This document shows positions 26,201-34,081 of a stretch of 64,000 nt of DNA, in pieces. Source of the stretch: a bacterium (lineage in GTDB: Bacteria; Patescibacteria; Microgenomatia; UBA1400; UBA12108); assembly GCA_021788365.1 (NCBI GenBank), contig JAJYKS010000001.1, positions 160,485-224,484 of the forward strand, in the 5' to 3' direction. The position numbers and the translations under genes were made by a program. Each line of letters starts with the position of its first letter. The stretch's first letter is position 1. The notes beneath the pieces are model-generated. The model searched no databases and had not been told where the DNA came from. It saw only the letters and a program-made list of their open reading frames with translations.

Positions 26201-27867
26201 GTAAGCACCTTGTTTAGATTGCTAGCCATTTTGTTTAAGGTATCGATGTTGACTTCAACTTGCTTAATCGTTAGTTTGTATTCCTGAAAAATCATTAACT
26301 CATCTTTAAGACTTGTTAGAACATTAATATATTCCTTTAGGAGGTTAATATTATTTATTTGTTCTTTACTTTCGAAATACTCATTACTATCAATTACATT
26401 GAACTCCCCGAGTTCTTTTATCCTAATGGGCGAATCTTCCGCTGATTTATACTTCTTCCGCTCTTCTATCTTAAGTTCAGAAAATTTATTAGATAGATTA
26501 GCAATTTTTTCTTTATTTATACGTAGGTTGTTCTTTATTTCGGTTAGTTCTGTATTAATTTCATACGTCGAGCCAATCCCGAGTGAGTACACACTCAAAG
26601 CCTCGAGTTTAGCTCGAATGTCATCAGCAATTTTCGATTCCTTTTGGCCTCTAATGAGTGAGAGTTCTAGTGGGACCGTTAATTCTGGGTGTTTTGGTGC
26701 AGGTAGTGAGATATTTCTCTTAAGTTTGTCTCTAACTACTTCAAGAGCCTTGGGTTGCTGACTTGTCACTAATACAGATTTTCCGCTTGCAATAAGATGG
26801 CATACTAAGTTTGATATTGTCTCTGATTTTCCAGTGCCAGGGGGTCCCCAAACTACGGTAAGTTTCTTTTCCATTGCAGCATCACAGATTCGCTGTTGAT
26901 GAATATTTGACTTTAATGGAAAAAAATAATGATCTTGCTTTGGATTATTACTAGTTTGACTATCTTCAACATTCTCATTTTCCTGAAAATTGACTGTCAA
27001 CAACTCTTCAATGGGAGTGTTTTCAATAGTGTCGTTGATGGTCGATAATTGATCGAGATCATCTAAAACAAATGATCCTGTCCTTGGTGTATTGACCAAA
27101 ACACCTGCATTGGCGACATATGCTTTTTCTTCAAGTGCGAGTATTTCATTTACCGAATTCAGCTTGTGAAAGATTTTAATGTCTCTAAAATCTTTTATAT
27201 GGTTGGTAAGTAGTTCTACAAACTTATCTATAAATGAAGAGTCTATTTCTTCAGATTCTAGAAATATTTCATTAATTTCACTTCTTACGGGAATCATTGA
27301 ATCGTCTGGCAAAAGGCTAGCAATTAGTCCGCGGTTTAGGTCTGGTTTACTTGCTAATCTAGTAATAGTAAACGCAGATGTGGTGGGATCGTACGCAATG
27401 TCAACTTGATTTATTAAAAGCGGAGCAAAAAAGGTTTTCTTGTTTATCGATGCTTTTACAATATATTGCCCTAATACTGTTTCTCGTTCGTATGGATTGT
27501 TTTCCTGAGTTCGCCAGATTTTATTGACTGCTGCCCAAGCGATATCTTCATCAGTTATCTCTAGCTCTCCAGCTTCTTCATCCTGGTTAACTTCTTCGAG
27601 AGCATTTTCTTCTTCCTCAAATTTTTTAGCAACAAGATCTTTTTTTGGCTTTTTTATTATTATTACTTCTTTTGCAAGATATTCTCTTTCTTTTATTAGC
27701 AGCGCGAGATCGGAAACCATACCATATCTTTGTCCTAGAGCAAGGTTCTGAAGTACTCTTGATGCTGATGAGGAAACATATTTGAGCACTTCTCTGTAAT
27801 ACTTAGCTAGACTTTGTAATAAAGCTGCCTCTACCGTTGGTTCATTTTTCAAGTTTGAATCTAGCAT
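23278..27867 (-). CDS. Large SF1 (UPF1/Dna2-like) helicase with C-terminal PD-(D/E)xK nuclease
   Basis: 1529 aa. Walker A GPPGTGKSETISNL (about 340), a long helical insert with coiled-coil character (about 400-930), Walker B VIVDESSQCSQTAIPHL (about 997), motif III GDEKQLPSASL, and motifs V-VI TVDGFQGDERDVIL / NVAFTRARRKAIIF. The C-terminus (about 1290-1380) has FEEDVCNIIRGRG and ALECDGD, a Vsr/MTES_1575-type endonuclease. Such fusions occur in anti-phage systems. TATAAT on the minus strand at 27875-27880 lies 7 nt before the ATG. It is followed by the RecB-like gene with ATGA overlap. Confidence 0.85.
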   Translation of the reverse strand: MLDSNLKNEPTVEAALLQSLAKYYREVLKYVSSSASRVLQNLALGQRYGMVSDLALLIKEREYLAKEVIIIKKPKKDLVAKKFEEEENALEEVNQDEEAGELEITDEDIAWAAVNKIWRTQENNPYERETVLGQYIVKASINKKTFFAPLLINQVDIAYDPTTSAFTITRLASKPDLNRGLIASLLPDDSMIPVRSEINEIFLESEEIDSSFIDKFVELLTNHIKDFRDIKIFHKLNSVNEILALEEKAYVANAGVLVNTPRTGSFVLDDLDQLSTINDTIENTPIEELLTVNFQENENVEDSQTSNNPKQDHYFFPLKSNIHQQRICDAAMEKKLTVVWGPPGTGKSETISNLVCHLIASGKSVLVTSQQPKALEVVRDKLKRNISLPAPKHPELTVPLELSLIRGQKESKIADDIRAKLEALSVYSLGIGSTYEINTELTEIKNNLRINKEKIANLSNKFSELKIEERKKYKSAEDSPIRIKELGEFNVIDSNEYFESKEQINNINLLKEYINVLTSLKDELMIFQEYKLTIKQVEVNIDTLNKMASNLNKVLTKSTSTNFDTKLFKDILGVSKDFKKVISYLDILLKYKDTISEFKNDVPLIADRTAVVDQIVKLSKLEYDKLLKLVKASNYCIDKHPNLNELLPLAENTRYTLFDLEQNLEIIKKSSLHLLSKFVDKKSVLAHEYIASIFGISQIDKRVKPLLIQKIEGIINIKKTLLNIEAVKTEISSYELISVELCNIKEYGSFYKLLQDILKLFKLFSELREHNLDELFNKTFDIDSERSLLDIKLCIESINNYRKLSSTSTPILELPDWTSPVSVQDMLRRIEDSTEKFKQFHRYQVVAGKLLTIPKSLKIIQELLIQNNYAVPKKLLEIENIVECHRLMRLYGDVVTETPGLIAKTIKQIESKNKALIHKYILFTRLKSLHEASGSRLANANLVKLKQLLGKKKKTLSFLKKKDSIDFSQVLYYFPCWIVSIDDISRYFPLQKGLFDYVIVDESSQCSQTAIPHLFYRAKNAIIVGDEKQLPSASLRFLQKGITDTLQRKYNLLNHDKSQFFDCKEFSLLTFAQAATPPIPLIEHFRCDPTIIAWSNKNVYNNMMKIMTPIWENRFNPPMEVRYIDSGSEDTEAKINRIEANEVLLTLKELVSDRSMNGLSLGVISPFRQQADYISELIYQNLSPDDIVNFGIQSRTVDGFQGDERDVILYSMRSAPDGKAGSVTSIEGGVNEEGFKRMNVAFTRARRKAIIFTSRKPSQFPGKLIKSFMEHAIHIQETYSDPLKPKDDHFDSMFEEDVCNIIRGRGINVVTQFECGGYRIDQVLFDKEGRTLALECDGDFKFDDSGELPPEHYQRQATIERITQWDVERLTASIFYRNPEEAIDNILASLAKQPTNTERKIEQYPIEDKELDTNITVLASEEADANAVLKVVESNPKISRAKQKLKKKNDKQTRLFVNTIPANLFTKKEYWFALAHWGKTTGKFSSFENRFCFSLGVYLSRKGHLTDKQQAYGEKIVNKALEADYLFEK

Positions 27868-27925
27868 GGGTAGAATTATAGATTAGTTTAAGAGACAGTT
27901 AAAGAATATCCGATAGGAGATAGTC

Positions 27926-28153
27926 TTATGAAAATAGTTCCGAAAGCTTGATTTTGAGTGTTTTGGCAAGCTTACCTGTATTGTCTAGGGAAACATTCTG
28001 TTCGCCTCTTTCGATAGCACCAATATAAGTTCTGTGGATATTTGCCTTGAATCCTAGGTTCTCTTGAGAAAGTCCTAAGCTCTTGCGAATTTCTCTAACC
28101 CTTTGACCAAATTGCTTACGCAATCTCAGATTAGGTTTTTGTTTTGTCGTCAT
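27926..28153 (-). CDS. XRE family helix-turn-helix regulator
   Basis: 75 aa, one HTH domain: FGQRVREIRKSLGLSQENLGFKANIHRTYIGAIERGEQNVSL is a textbook Cro/C1 helix-turn-helix similar to restriction-modification controller proteins. It precedes the helicase by 58 bp on the same strand, the usual place for a controller of a toxic or nuclease operon. Direct repeats in its upstream region are likely operator sites. Confidence 0.85.
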   Translation of the reverse strand: MTTKQKPNLRLRKQFGQRVREIRKSLGLSQENLGFKANIHRTYIGAIERGEQNVSLDNTGKLAKTLKIKLSELFS

Positions 28154-28176
28154 ATACTAGAGGTTATCTAGCTGCA

Positions 28177-28201
28177 GTCAATAACTCTACAGACAATAAC
28201 T
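28177..28201 (-). promoter_or_regulatory. Direct repeats and -35 element upstream of XRE gene
   Basis: CAATAACT occurs twice (28179-28186 and 28194-28201), 15 nt apart; on the minus strand the first copy overlaps TTGACT (28182-28177), a good -35. This is where an autoregulating controller would bind. Confidence 0.4.
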
Positions 28202-28262
28202 AGCAATTGTTCGCTATTCCTGATATATTGATGACAATAAATAGCACCTGGAAAGGAGTAAT

Positions 28263-28748
28263 ATGGCAGATGTATATAAAAAGAAAAATTGGTTTGCCAG
28301 ACACAAAATATTGACTGGCATCTTGGTAATTATTGCTATAGGGATGATTGGGAACGCTGCAGGGGGTAGCAATAAAGGCGACTCTAGCGCCGGATCTTCC
28401 CCTACTCCCAGTGCTCAAGAAATAACTTACGAAAAACTGGACACAAAGAGTTTTATCGCTGAGTTTGATCAGAATCAGCTAGCAGCTGAGAGTAAATATA
28501 AAGATAAATACGTCGAATTTAAGGGCGTGATTAAGAATATCTCTGAGGATATCGCGAGCAACCCATTTCTCTCGATTGAACCACCGACAACTGGTGACTA
28601 CTACTATGGGACGACAATCAAATGCACTTTTAAGAGCAAGGATGAGCTGATGAACGTGCAGAACAAGCAGACGGTTACGCTGCGTGGACAGGTGAAGAGT
28701 CAGACACTAGGAATTATCAGTTTGGATAAATGCTCGCTTATTAAGTAG
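28263..28748 (+). CDS. Membrane-anchored OB-fold (tRNA_anti-like) protein
   Basis: 161 aa. One transmembrane helix near 15-33 (ILTGILVIIAIGMIGNAAG), a Ser/Gly/Pro linker, then a C-terminal domain with YKDKYVEFKGVIKNISED ... VTLRGQVKSQTLGIISLDKC, the pattern of the tRNA_anti-like OB fold found in secreted bacterial proteins. Ligand unknown. A strong AAAGGAG site (28252-28258) is 4 nt before the ATG, so this mRNA is led, unlike many neighbours. Confidence 0.65.
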   Translation: MADVYKKKNWFARHKILTGILVIIAIGMIGNAAGGSNKGDSSAGSSPTPSAQEITYEKLDTKSFIAEFDQNQLAAESKYKDKYVEFKGVIKNISEDIASNPFLSIEPPTTGDYYYGTTIKCTFKSKDELMNVQNKQTVTLRGQVKSQTLGIISLDKCSLIK

Positions 28749-28760
28749 GAACAGAAATTG

Positions 28761-28799
28761 TAATTATACCTGGCAAGTTGTACCTACAAGGTATAATTA
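28761..28799. promoter_or_regulatory. Inverted repeat with paired -10 elements
   Basis: TAATTATACCT (28761-28771) and AGGTATAATTA (28789-28799) are perfect inverted repeats 17 nt apart. The right arm holds TATAAT, 6 nt before the ATG at 28804; the left arm holds the mirror TATAAT on the other strand. It may be an operator or a bidirectional promoter. Confidence 0.45.
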
Positions 28800-28803
28800 G
28801 CTT

Positions 28804-29514
28804 ATGGAGAAAAGAACTTATTTGACAGATTCGGCCATTATCCTGCAACATATGGCGAGGTTTAGGAAGGCGGTGGAAAAAATAAGAAGAAAATGGGGAG
28901 TCCCCAAGAACGGATATCCTGTAGAAGAAAGAGGAGCAGCCCATGCACGACTATATTGGGAAGGAAACGAAGACAATGACCATAGTGATTATTCAGAACT
29001 TGGGAATGATTTTTTGCCTCCTACGACAAAAGTTCGAGGTCAACTAAGAGCCTTGTCAAGTCGATTTAACTTAGATTATAGATGGCACGCATCCCTCTAT
29101 ACTCATATCTTGGGTGGGGGGAAAATTGACCCGCCTTTCGAAAATGTAAACATTGAAGTGCGGCTTAACGACGTACGATTGCCAAAAGAGCAATGGGTAG
29201 TTAAGAGTCTGAAGATCGAAATTTATAAAGAAACTAGACTTAATGATATTCGTAAAGTATGGAAGAAAGTAAAAGAGTGGCAGGATATGATGCCAGCTGC
29301 CATGCCAGATCGTAAACGCACAAGTCGAAATGTAGATCGTTATGTAGCAGTCAGAGAATTAGAGGAAAAATGTTTCAGCCATAGGCAAATATTGGAGCAG
29401 GCGAAACTAGGTTTTGGCAATGACGTAAAAGCTGTTAGTCAACTTAAATCAGAAATGGAAAGTCGTTTTTCTAGTGGTCAATTTAAGAAAATCCGTACGT
29501 TAATGGACCGTTAA
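28804..29514 (+). CDS. Hypothetical protein heading the phage-like module
   Basis: 236 aa, basic, helical, no membrane segment. N-terminal MARFRKAVEKIRRKWG and C-terminal ELEEKCFSHRQILEQAKLGFGNDVKAVSQLKSEMESRF are long charged helices. I do not recognise a family. It lies 55 bp before the ParB-methyltransferase gene and is probably part of the same mobile module. TATAAT at 28792-28797 gives a leaderless start. Confidence 0.5.
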   Translation: MEKRTYLTDSAIILQHMARFRKAVEKIRRKWGVPKNGYPVEERGAAHARLYWEGNEDNDHSDYSELGNDFLPPTTKVRGQLRALSSRFNLDYRWHASLYTHILGGGKIDPPFENVNIEVRLNDVRLPKEQWVVKSLKIEIYKETRLNDIRKVWKKVKEWQDMMPAAMPDRKRTSRNVDRYVAVRELEEKCFSHRQILEQAKLGFGNDVKAVSQLKSEMESRFSSGQFKKIRTLMDR

Positions 29515-29569
29515 TTGACGGTCGTTTCCTCTCCACGTTAGTATCATACTCCGCCTTGAAAGGAGGGGT

Positions 29570-30907
29570 ATGAACAAACATACACCAAAAGAAATCCGTG
29601 AAGTGTCGGTGACTGAGTTAAAGCCGGCAACTTATAACCCCAGGAAATGGGATAAGGAGGCTATAGGCCAGCTTACTGAGAGTCTGACCCGGTTTGGATG
29701 TGTTGACCCGATTATTGTTAACAACGCGCAGGGTCGAGAAAACGTTGTGATTGGCGGGCATTTCCGTCTCAAGGTTGCAAAGGATCTGGGTTACACCACC
29801 ATCCCTGTTGTATATGTCACTATTCCCGAAATAGAGCGAGAGAAAGAGCTTAATCTGCGGCTAAACCGTAACCTTGGAGAGTGGGATTGGGAAATCTTGA
29901 CTCAGTTTGATGAATCGCTGCTTAATGATGTTGGCTTTAGCAGCGAAGAGTTGGACGAGATATTTACGTTAGACCCCGCCCCCGAGTATTTTGACCTCAA
30001 AAAAGAGTTGGCGAAACTTGAAATTTCTAAAGTAGCAATCCAAAAGGGAGATATCTACCAGCTCGGAGAAAGTCGAATGATGTGCGGAGATTCCACCATA
30101 GAGGCTGACATGCTCAAGTTACTGGGTAACGAGCGGGCGGATATGGTGATGACAGATCCTCCTTATATACTGGATTACCTGCACGCCAAGCGTCATGGCG
30201 AACCAACAACTGGGTTTGGGGCGAAGAAGAATCGACGCTATTTGGAAACAGACTTTCTCCCCGACAACTTTACCGACCTGTGGATGGCTAACATCGCCAA
30301 AATTGCCAAGCCTAATTTTTCGATTATTGTCTATGAAAACTGGAAGAACCTGCGAACGATATGGGCTGGGATGGAAGCACAGAGCTTTAAGGTCCGAAAT
30401 ATGTTGGTTTGGCATATCCCTAACCGCCATCAGGGTTTTTCGGCAAAGTATAAATTCTTTTCGAAACATGATATAGCGATGGTCGGGACGCAAGGTGAAG
30501 TTAAACTTAATCTTGGAGATGAAGAGGAGCTAGTGCAAAACGAGTACGAGACTGCTCTTTTTGCCACTCAAGGCAAACCAACTTGGGAAGGATATAAACA
30601 AGATAAGAAGAACCAACCCTCTGACTTTATCGAGCACATTGCCTGTGATGCTAAACAGACTGGACAAGACATTATCTTTGGCACGAAGCCCGTAGAAATT
30701 CTAATTCCTTACATTAAAGTGCTAACCAAACGAGGAGACTTAGTAGTCGAACCGTTTGGTGGGAGCGGCAGTACTCTTATAGCTTCCAGCATGATTAACC
30801 GCCGCTGCTACTTAATGGAAAAGTCACCGGTTTATGCCGAAGTGATCAGACATCGCTGGGAGAAGTGGAGCGGACAAAAGGTGATAAAGATAGAGGAGGC
30901 CAAATGA
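29570..30907 (+). CDS. ParB N-terminal domain fused to DNA methyltransferase (N4/N6 class)
   Basis: 445 aa. Residues 1-110 form a ParB/Srx-type domain (ELKPATYNPRKWDKEAIGQL ... VVIGGHFRLKVAKDLG with the GxxR box). The rest is a beta-class amino-methyltransferase: motif IV DPPY at about 195 precedes motif I EPFGGSGST at about 388. Many phages and prophages carry this fusion next to terminase. It would methylate adenine N6 or cytosine N4 at an unknown site. AAAGGAGGGGT lies 2-12 nt before the ATG. Its TGA overlaps the next ATG. Confidence 0.88.
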   Translation: MNKHTPKEIREVSVTELKPATYNPRKWDKEAIGQLTESLTRFGCVDPIIVNNAQGRENVVIGGHFRLKVAKDLGYTTIPVVYVTIPEIEREKELNLRLNRNLGEWDWEILTQFDESLLNDVGFSSEELDEIFTLDPAPEYFDLKKELAKLEISKVAIQKGDIYQLGESRMMCGDSTIEADMLKLLGNERADMVMTDPPYILDYLHAKRHGEPTTGFGAKKNRRYLETDFLPDNFTDLWMANIAKIAKPNFSIIVYENWKNLRTIWAGMEAQSFKVRNMLVWHIPNRHQGFSAKYKFFSKHDIAMVGTQGEVKLNLGDEEELVQNEYETALFATQGKPTWEGYKQDKKNQPSDFIEHIACDAKQTGQDIIFGTKPVEILIPYIKVLTKRGDLVVEPFGGSGSTLIASSMINRRCYLMEKSPVYAEVIRHRWEKWSGQKVIKIEEAK

Positions 30908-31308
30908 CGAAGACAGAGAGCACCAAGAGGAAAGTGCTTTCGTTTCTTGCTATAGCTCCGGTAGTAGAAGTAGCGGTAAAACGAGCGGGAGTTGCCCGAG
31001 CGACCTACTACCGCTGGCGTAAAAGTGATTCTGTTTTTGCCCAAGCTGCTGATGAAGCCATCGAACAAAGTTGCCACCTAGTAAACGATCTTGCCGAATC
31101 CCAACTAATTAGCGAGATTAAAGCTAAGAATATGACCGCCATTATGTTTTGGTTAAAACACCGACATGCAGGATACCGCAACAAGCTGGAGCTATCAGGG
31201 AAAGTTGAAACTGAGAGCAATAAGTTGTCGCCGGAACAAGAAGAGGTTGTGAAACGAGCGTTAGAAAATGCAGGATTGCTGCCACTGGAGTCTACTAATG
31301 AAACTTAA
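30904..31308 (+). CDS. Probable phage terminase small subunit
   Basis: 134 aa. N-terminal helix-turn-helix (KVLSFLAIAPVVEVAVKRAGVARATYYRWRKSD) binds DNA, followed by a helical oligomerisation region ending in KLSPEQEEVVKRALENAG. Size and place directly before the large subunit fit a TerS. The start at 30904 overlaps the methyltransferase stop by 4 bp (ATGA); it ends 11 bp inside the large-subunit gene. Confidence 0.72.
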   Translation: MTKTESTKRKVLSFLAIAPVVEVAVKRAGVARATYYRWRKSDSVFAQAADEAIEQSCHLVNDLAESQLISEIKAKNMTAIMFWLKHRHAGYRNKLELSGKVETESNKLSPEQEEVVKRALENAGLLPLESTNET

Positions 31309-32752
31309 TCAGACATATGACCCACGCTTATGGGAACAAATCCGCATAAATAAGGAGCTGAGAGTCAAACTAGCATCCGAAAGCTTGTATTGGTTTTTCC
31401 ATCTCTATTTTGGAGAAAATGCGAACTACCCCACGGCTGAGTTTCAAAAAGAGATATATGCAATACTGGAAGACCCAAACGCTAAACACGTCGTGATCGT
31501 AGCTTTTCGCGGATCTGGAAAATCGACAATTGCTACCCTGGCTTACCCCATTTGGGCAATTTTAGGTAAACCGGCTAATAAGTTTGTGCTTATTCTGAGC
31601 CAGACCCAGTCGCTCGCCCGGTCGCATCTACAAAATATTAAACGGGCTTTTGAGGGAAATGAGCTACTACGGAATGACTTTGGACCAATTAATGAAATGA
31701 GTGACGAATGGGGATCCACGTCTTTGGTAATCCCGAAATACAATGCCAGAATCAGTACCGCTTCAACGGACCAAAGTATCCGGGGAATCAGGCATGGCGC
31801 ACATAGGCCAGACTTGATTATTGCGGATGACGTCGAAGATATAAGTTCTGTCCAAACCCAAGAAGGACGTGACCGGACATACGAGTGGTTTGTATCAGAA
31901 GCCATACCAGTAGGAGACAAAGAAACCAAGATTGTGAATATCGGCAATTTACTGCACGAGGATTCACTCCTTATGCGGCTGCGAGAAAAAATGGAATCAA
32001 AGACACTACCTGGCGTATACCGAGAATACCCGATAATCGACAAAAACAACATACCGCTGTGGCCGGGGAAATATCCGACTACAGAAGATATTGAAGAACA
32101 GAAAAGAAAAATCATGGACGAGCGAGCGTGGTTGAGGGAATATTGTTTGAAAATCGTGGCAGCAGACGGACAGCTAATTAAACCAGAGTGGATCCATACT
32201 TACTTTAAGTTACCAGAGACTAGTGAGGATTCTTTCTCGCACGCGGCTTTTGCGGTGGATTTAGCGATTACACAAGGCTTAAATTCTGATTACACAGCGA
32301 TAGTGTCGGCACACATTTTCCATGATGCTAACGACAAGATCACTATTTACATCTTGCCAAACCTAATAAATGAAAGAGTGGACTTCCCGACTATGGTGGA
32401 GACGGTGAAAATGTTTAAAAGAACATTGCTGCCCAGCCATCGAGTCGAGACCTATGTAGAAAGTAATGGGTTCCAAGTGTCGCTAGTACAACAGCTTAAT
32501 AATGAGGGATATGATGATATCAACAGTGTGAAAGTAAGTGCCAATAAGCGGATACGTTTACAAAATACAACTCATCTTTTAAAGAATGGATCGATTCTTT
32601 TCCCACAGCATGGCTGCGAACAGTTAATAACTCAATTAGTAGGTTTTGGCAAAGAAAAACATGATGATTTGGCCGATGCTTTTTCACTGTTAGTCAACCA
32701 AATAATGGTAAATGAAAAACCGACGCCGGGAATATTTGTTATTGAATACTAG
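31298..32752 (+). CDS. Phage terminase large subunit
   Basis: 484 aa. ATPase motor: Walker A AFRGSGKSTIATLAYP (about 68-83), Walker B LIIADDVED (about 173-181). C-terminal RNase H-like nuclease: AVDLAITQGLNSDYTAI (about 317) and KHDDLADAF (about 452) supply the metal-binding acids. It packages DNA into a procapsid. The start at 31298 overlaps the small-subunit gene. No portal, protease or capsid gene follows, which is unusual. Confidence 0.9.
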   Translation: MKLNQTYDPRLWEQIRINKELRVKLASESLYWFFHLYFGENANYPTAEFQKEIYAILEDPNAKHVVIVAFRGSGKSTIATLAYPIWAILGKPANKFVLILSQTQSLARSHLQNIKRAFEGNELLRNDFGPINEMSDEWGSTSLVIPKYNARISTASTDQSIRGIRHGAHRPDLIIADDVEDISSVQTQEGRDRTYEWFVSEAIPVGDKETKIVNIGNLLHEDSLLMRLREKMESKTLPGVYREYPIIDKNNIPLWPGKYPTTEDIEEQKRKIMDERAWLREYCLKIVAADGQLIKPEWIHTYFKLPETSEDSFSHAAFAVDLAITQGLNSDYTAIVSAHIFHDANDKITIYILPNLINERVDFPTMVETVKMFKRTLLPSHRVETYVESNGFQVSLVQQLNNEGYDDINSVKVSANKRIRLQNTTHLLKNGSILFPQHGCEQLITQLVGFGKEKHDDLADAFSLLVNQIMVNEKPTPGIFVIEY

Positions 32753-32776
32753 ACTTACTCGAGGCTTCACGGTACT

Positions 32777-34081
32777 GTGTGTCCTGCCATGGATACCCCT
32801 ACCCCATCCCTAAAATATGTCCTGTATGCCCGTAAATCTAGCGAGCAGGATGAGCGACAGGCGATGTCTATCGACTCACAAATCAAGGAGATGGGAGAGT
32901 TGGCAGTACGAGATGGCGCTACAGTGCTCGATATCCGGCAAGAAAGTCATTCTGCCAAACAATCAGGCCAACGTCCTGAGTTTATGCGTGTACTACAAGA
33001 TATTCGAGATGGCACATTTAACGCAATACTAACTTGGGCACCAGACCGACTATCGCGGAATGCGGGAGACCTTGGGATGTTAGTAGACCTAATGGATCAA
33101 GGAAAGCTTGTGCAGATTAAGACTCCTACCCAGACATTCGCCAATAACCCGAATGAGAAGTTTCTCCTTATGATCCTATGCTCGCAGGCTAAGCTCGAGA
33201 ATGATCAGAAAAGCCTGAATGTTAAGCGGGGAATACGCGCCAAGTGTGAGATGGGCTGGAGGCCGGGGCCGCCACCAATCGGCTACTATAACCGGACAAT
33301 GGCGGGATTAAGGGATATTATTGTTGACCCTGACCGAGGATATGTGATAAAGCAGATGTTTGAAAAGTCTAGGGATGGATGTGGGGGACGGGCCATTGAT
33401 CGCTGGTTTCAGGAGATTGGCTTTACGACCAGGAAAGGTAAACGAGTAACCCTATCGCAGATTTACCTAATGCTGCGGAATCCTTTTTACCATGGTGCAT
33501 TCGAGTACCCCAAAGGTAGCGGTAGGCTTTACCAAGGAGCTCACACGCCCCTAGTATCGAAAGAATTATTTGAGGATGTACAAAAGAAATTAACGGTTCC
33601 AGTTAAAGCCAAGTGGGGTGGTAAAGACTTTGCATTTAAAGGAGTGTTCTTATGTGCAACTTGCGGAAGTAGCGTGATTGGGGACGAAAAATTACGTAAG
33701 CGTAAATGGGCTGAGCCAAAGCGTCATATTTATTATCATTGCACGAGGAAACGTAACTATGATTGCCCAGAGCCCCCTACCACTGAGGAAGAGTTGACGA
33801 GAGAATTAGTCCGCTATATTCGCTTGATTGAGAATGTGAAGCCACAATATATTAAATACTCGCCTCGACTCTCTAAGCGGATTGAACATTTTAAGAGTCT
33901 GCGCGACCAGGTTTTCTTAACTGGCGATGTTGACCCAGACAAGCATACGCTCAGGTTTAATGACTATGTGAAGTACGTTATGCAGATGGGGAGTTTGGAG
34001 GAGAAAAGGGACGCAGTGTTAGCTGTTAACAGACAGTTATATCTCCATAACAAATCAATTATTGTGAGTCCGATTGTGTAG
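32777..34081 (+). CDS. Large serine recombinase
   Basis: 434 aa. Resolvase domain begins YVLYARKSSEQDERQAMSIDSQ with the catalytic Ser and RKS motif near residues 19-22, and LTWAPDRLSRNAGD holds the conserved DRLSR arginines. A recombinase domain follows (YNRTMAGLRDIIVDPDRGYVIKQMFEK) and a zinc ribbon CATCGSS ... YYHCTRKRNYDC. Such enzymes integrate phages and elements at att sites. The GTG start at 32777 or ATG at 32789 are both possible. Its last 23 bp overlap the convergent HAD-GNAT gene, suggesting insertion next to it. Confidence 0.9.
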   Translation: MCPAMDTPTPSLKYVLYARKSSEQDERQAMSIDSQIKEMGELAVRDGATVLDIRQESHSAKQSGQRPEFMRVLQDIRDGTFNAILTWAPDRLSRNAGDLGMLVDLMDQGKLVQIKTPTQTFANNPNEKFLLMILCSQAKLENDQKSLNVKRGIRAKCEMGWRPGPPPIGYYNRTMAGLRDIIVDPDRGYVIKQMFEKSRDGCGGRAIDRWFQEIGFTTRKGKRVTLSQIYLMLRNPFYHGAFEYPKGSGRLYQGAHTPLVSKELFEDVQKKLTVPVKAKWGGKDFAFKGVFLCATCGSSVIGDEKLRKRKWAEPKRHIYYHCTRKRNYDCPEPPTTEEELTRELVRYIRLIENVKPQYIKYSPRLSKRIEHFKSLRDQVFLTGDVDPDKHTLRFNDYVKYVMQMGSLEEKRDAVLAVNRQLYLHNKSIIVSPIV

